A stretch of 64,000 nt of DNA, taken from assembly GCF_900110755.1 (NCBI RefSeq), contig NZ_FOFF01000015.1, positions 62,001-126,000 on the forward strand, given 5' to 3'. Shown piece after piece: positions 61,534-64,000 of the stretch (the first letter of the stretch is position 1; every line of letters starts with the position of its first letter). The notes beneath the pieces were generated by a model that was not told the origin of the DNA, made no database searches, and was given only the letters and a program-made list of their open reading frames with translations. Origin of the DNA: Streptomyces sp. yr375. GTDB taxonomy: Bacteria > Actinomycetota > Actinomycetes > Streptomycetales > Streptomycetaceae. Both the position numbers and the translations under genes were made by a program.

Positions 61534-62697
61534 ATGACGAGCCAGAGCATTCAGGCGGGCATCACCCCGAGTTCGGACCAGATCCGGCAGGCGCCCAAGG
61601 TTCTGCTGCACGACCATCTCGACGGCGGGCTGCGCCCCGGCACGATCGTCGACCTCGCCCGGGACGCCGGGTACGCCGGACTCCCCGAGACCGACGCCGA
61701 CAAGCTCGGCATCTGGTTCCGCGAGGCCGCCGACTCCGGTTCCCTGGAACGGTACTTGGAGACCTTCTCGCACACCGTCGGCGTGATGCAGACCCGCGCC
61801 GCGCTGGTGCGGGTGGCCCGCGAGTGCGCCGAGGACCTCGCCGAGGACGGTGTCGTCTACGCCGAGGTGCGGTACGCGCCCGAGCAGCACCTCGACGGCG
61901 GGCTGAGCCTCGAAGAGGTCGTCGACGCCGTCAACGAGGGCTTCCGGGAAGGGGAGTTGACGGCCCGGCGCAACGGGCACCGCATCCGCGTCGGCGCCCT
62001 GCTGACCGCCATGCGGCACGCGGCCCGCTCCCTGGAGATCGCCGAACTCGCCAACCGCCACCGCGACTTGGGGGTGGTCGGCTTCGACATCGCGGGCGCG
62101 GAGGCCGGTTACCCGCCCACCCGGCACCTCGACGCGTTCGAGTACCTCAAGCGCGAGAACAACCACTTCACCATCCACGCGGGCGAAGCCTTCGGCCTGC
62201 CGTCCATCTGGCAGGCCCTGCAATGGTGCGGCGCCGACCGCCTCGGGCACGGGGTGCGCATCATCGACGACATCGAGGTCGCCGAGGACGGCAGTGTGAA
62301 GTTGGGGCGGCTCGCCTCCTACGTCCGCGACAAGCGGATCCCGCTGGAGCTGTGCCCCTCCTCCAACCTCCAGACCGGCGCCGCCGCCTCCTACGCCGAG
62401 CACCCCATCGGACTGCTGCGCACCCTGCACTTCCGGGCCACCGTGAACACCGACAACCGGCTGATGTCCGGCACCAGCATGAGCCGCGAATTCGAGCACC
62501 TTGTCGAGGCGTTCGGTTATACGCTCGACGATCTGCAGTGGTTCTCTGTCAATGCTATGAAGTCAGCATTCATTCCTTTCGATGAACGCCTGGCCATGAT
62601 CAATGACGTGATCAAGCCCGGTTATGCAGAACTGAAATCCGCATGGCTGTTCCAGCAGACCGCCTCCACCAGCGGTTCTGTGGCCACGGAGAGCTGA
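61534..62697 (+). CDS. add: Adenosine deaminase
   Basis: 387 residues. Deaminates (deoxy)adenosine to (deoxy)inosine with zinc. Metal and catalytic residues appear in LLHDHLDGGLRPG, FTIHAGEAFG, GADRLGHGVRI and NTDNRLMSGT. ATG 61534 lacks a close Shine-Dalgarno site (GGAG is 14 bases away), which fits a leaderless start. The regulatory element upstream links it to the nucleoside importer block. Confidence 0.94.
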   Translation: MTSQSIQAGITPSSDQIRQAPKVLLHDHLDGGLRPGTIVDLARDAGYAGLPETDADKLGIWFREAADSGSLERYLETFSHTVGVMQTRAALVRVARECAEDLAEDGVVYAEVRYAPEQHLDGGLSLEEVVDAVNEGFREGELTARRNGHRIRVGALLTAMRHAARSLEIAELANRHRDLGVVGFDIAGAEAGYPPTRHLDAFEYLKRENNHFTIHAGEAFGLPSIWQALQWCGADRLGHGVRIIDDIEVAEDGSVKLGRLASYVRDKRIPLELCPSSNLQTGAAASYAEHPIGLLRTLHFRATVNTDNRLMSGTSMSREFEHLVEAFGYTLDDLQWFSVNAMKSAFIPFDERLAMINDVIKPGYAELKSAWLFQQTASTSGSVATES

Positions 62698-62840
62698 CGG
62701 CAGGGTTTTTCGAGGCGCGGAATGTGGGCGGGTGTTCACCATCCGTCCGCATTTCGATGTTTGCCGCCGACCCCGTTCCGTGTTTACGGTCGAGAACCGC
62801 TCAGTCAGTTCCCCGTATCCCATTCGAGGACGCATTCATC

Positions 62841-63194
62841 ATGAAGCAGTCTGCTGCCAAGACCCTCGGTGTCGCCGCTCTCGGTGCCGCCTTCGCCGCC
62901 GTCGGCGCGGGTGCCGCGAACGCCGCCCCCGCCGTGCCGGACGCCACGCAGGCCCTGGACGGCATCACCAGGACGCTCCCGGCGGAGAACGTGGCCCAGG
63001 CGCTGCCCGCCGCCGCCGAGTCCCTGTCGCAGGCCCAGCCGGCCCTCACCACCAGCCTGGCCGCCGCGCAGCCGGTCGCCGAGAAGCTGCTCGCCGAGGG
63101 CCCGACCGCGCCCGTCGCCGGTCTCCTCGGCGGTCTGCCGCTGAAGGGCCTGCCCACGCACGGTCTGCCGGTCAACGGCATCCCGCTGGGCTGA
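62841..63194 (+). CDS. Small secreted Ala/Leu-rich protein
   Basis: 117 residues. Signal peptide (LGVAALGAAFAAVGAGAANA, cleavage before APAVP), then an Ala/Pro/Leu-rich helical body and a hydrophobic C-terminus with GLPLKGLPTHGLPVNGIPLG-like GLP/GIP repeats. No cysteines. Similar small exported proteins of Streptomyces are of unknown function. Confidence 0.8.
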   Translation: MKQSAAKTLGVAALGAAFAAVGAGAANAAPAVPDATQALDGITRTLPAENVAQALPAAAESLSQAQPALTTSLAAAQPVAEKLLAEGPTAPVAGLLGGLPLKGLPTHGLPVNGIPLG

Positions 63195-63241
63195 GCCGCA
63201 CCGCCCGCCCGCTCACGCCACGTCGCGTCGCGTCACGCACC

Positions 63242-63288
63242 ACGCCGTTGGGGCGCACCCGGAATCACCGGGTGCGCCCCAACGGCGT
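63242..63288. terminator. Strong bidirectional terminator
   Basis: Twenty-base arms starting CGCCGTTGGGGCG (63243-63262 and 63268-63287) are perfectly complementary, with the 5-base loop AATCA and one further A-T pair. It lies between the convergent secreted protein and PspC genes. Confidence 0.88.
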
Positions 63289-63303
63289 TGGTGTGGACGG
63301 TCG

Positions 63304-63504
63304 TTACCAGGCCACGCGGGCCTTGTCCTCCGAGGGGAGCAGGATCCACAGCGCTATGTAGAGCAGGAACTGCGGGCCGGGCAGCAGGCAGGAGAGCAGG
63401 AAGATCACGCGCATGGTGGTCGCCGAGGTGCCGAAGCGGCGGGCCAGCGCGGCGCACACTCCGCCGATCATGCGGCCGTTGGTGGGGCGGGCGAGGCTGG
63501 ACAT
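63304..63504 (-). CDS. PspC-domain protein
   Basis: 66 residues from ATG 63504 (AAGGAG upstream). PspC domain: RPTNGRMIGGVCAALARRFG and a hydrophobic segment RVIFLLSCLLPGPQFLLYIALWI. Stand-alone PspC proteins sit in the membrane and relate to envelope stress; the role here is not known. Confidence 0.88.
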   Translation of the reverse strand: MSSLARPTNGRMIGGVCAALARRFGTSATTMRVIFLLSCLLPGPQFLLYIALWILLPSEDKARVAW

Positions 63505-63599
63505 CTGCGGCTCCTTCGTGAGCGTCGGTAGGAGGCGGCCTCTTCGGCTGCTCCGTCTGACATCGACGCTACGGTGACGAAGAGGGACGAAGCATCGCT

Positions 63600-64000
63600 C
63601 TACGGGGCGACCCCGACCCTGGGAATCCTCGGGGTCCGACCCTGAGTCGCCTCCTCCTGACGGAACACCGCCCGCCCCCGCCGCTCCTCCCTGCGGCGCA
63701 GCCACGCGCGGACCGCCGGCACCACCGCGACATGCGCGAGGGCCACGCCCACGGTGTTCAGCAGCATCGAGTCGACGTCCACGACCTGCCCCGGCACCCC
63801 GGTCTGCAACAGCTCGATGCCCAGCGACAACAGGGCGCCCGCCGTGACCGTACGGACCAGGGAGGCGAGCGGTGAGACCCGGAGCCTGCCGTGCACCAGC
63901 GGCAGCAGGACGCCCAGCGGGGCGAGCAGCCCCAGCCCCGCGCCGATCCGGCGGGCCGCCTCGGGCCAGCCCAGCGCCAGGTCGGCGCGGATCCCGGCGA
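63600..64000 (-). CDS. VanZ-family membrane protein, C-terminal fragment
   Basis: The gene enters from the right edge; the last ~133 codons are visible. Family text: LGLLAPLGVLLPLVHGRL, SLGIELLQTGVPGQVVDVDS and MLLNTVGVALAHVAVV. The distinctive QxxxPGRxxDVDDxxxNxxG pattern of VanZ is present with variations. The C-terminus is basic. The N-terminus is outside the window. Confidence 0.8.
   Translation of the reverse strand, partial: AGIRADLALGWPEAARRIGAGLGLLAPLGVLLPLVHGRLRVSPLASLVRTVTAGALLSLGIELLQTGVPGQVVDVDSMLLNTVGVALAHVAVVPAVRAWLRRREERRGRAVFRQEEATQGRTPRIPRVGVAP

Overview
The window is chromosomal DNA of a Streptomyces-type actinomycete. Base composition is very GC-rich, third codon positions are almost all G or C, GTG starts are common, and neighbouring genes often overlap by 1-4 bases. 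The gene order resembles the conserved core around glyA-trpS, sdhCDAB and the nucleoside-uptake operon of Streptomyces coelicolor and relatives. No tRNA, rRNA, CRISPR array, prophage or intact insertion sequence was seen.

Layout. 1-6.3 kb: fragment of a membrane protein, a lipoprotein, a glutathionylspermidine-synthase-like ligase, a dead terpene cyclase, glyA behind a ZTP riboswitch, trpS, and a 2'-5' RNA ligase-like protein. 6.3-12.8 kb: a DprE2-like reductase, YihY/BrkB, a D-Ala-D-Ala carboxypeptidase, a small membrane protein, a metallophosphoesterase and an orphan solute-binding protein. 12.8-14.7 kb: a deletion scar joining the tail of a histidine kinase to a 5'-truncated MMPL transporter. 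14.8-19.5 kb: a 991-residue membrane-anchored receptor-like protein and a three-gene operon (small membrane protein, DCC thiol oxidoreductase, TetR) behind two TTGAAC...GTTCAA palindromes. 19.7-20.7 kb: an AT-richer island with a secreted ribosome-inactivating protein that keeps every catalytic residue of ricin A chain. 20.8-24.3 kb: sdhCDAB. 24.5-37 kb: OHCU decarboxylase, GH20 hexosaminidase, an ECF sigma factor with a membrane partner, an L,D-transpeptidase, a B12-dependent acyl-CoA mutase large subunit, a Uma2 nuclease, a LysE-type exporter, and a flavin monooxygenase/TetR pair with two perfect operators. 37-43.7 kb: a nonulosonic-acid (Kdn/sialic-like) cell-wall glycopolymer cluster, with two glycosyltransferase genes broken at a second deletion scar. 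44-54.7 kb: an M20 amidohydrolase and the nucleoside salvage block (two BMP lipoproteins, ABC ATPase, two permeases, cytidine deaminase, thymidine phosphorylase). 54.7-64 kb: second Uma2 protein, STAS protein, SigG-like sigma factor, sliding-clamp paralogue, MFS/LysR pair, alpha/beta-hydrolase-fold protein, adenosine deaminase, a small secreted protein, a PspC protein and a VanZ fragment.

How parts work together. The BMP lipoproteins deliver nucleosides to the ABC importer, and cytidine deaminase, thymidine phosphorylase and adenosine deaminase then break them down. A shared element (CTACGCGCGTAG or a close variant) lies before both lipoprotein genes, the ABC ATPase and the adenosine deaminase about 13 kb away, which suggests one regulon. 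In the glycopolymer cluster, NeuB-like synthase, a CMP-transferase fused to a HAD phosphatase and a polysialyltransferase-like enzyme are intact, while two other glycosyltransferases are truncated.

Three kinds of recent change stand out: two deletion junctions of the same topology (divergent genes losing their 5' ends, near 12.92 and 39.07 kb); a terpene cyclase with a stop codon and a frameshift; and short tandem duplications of 13-17 bp that straddle stop codons in at least five genes, with a longer one just after a sixth.
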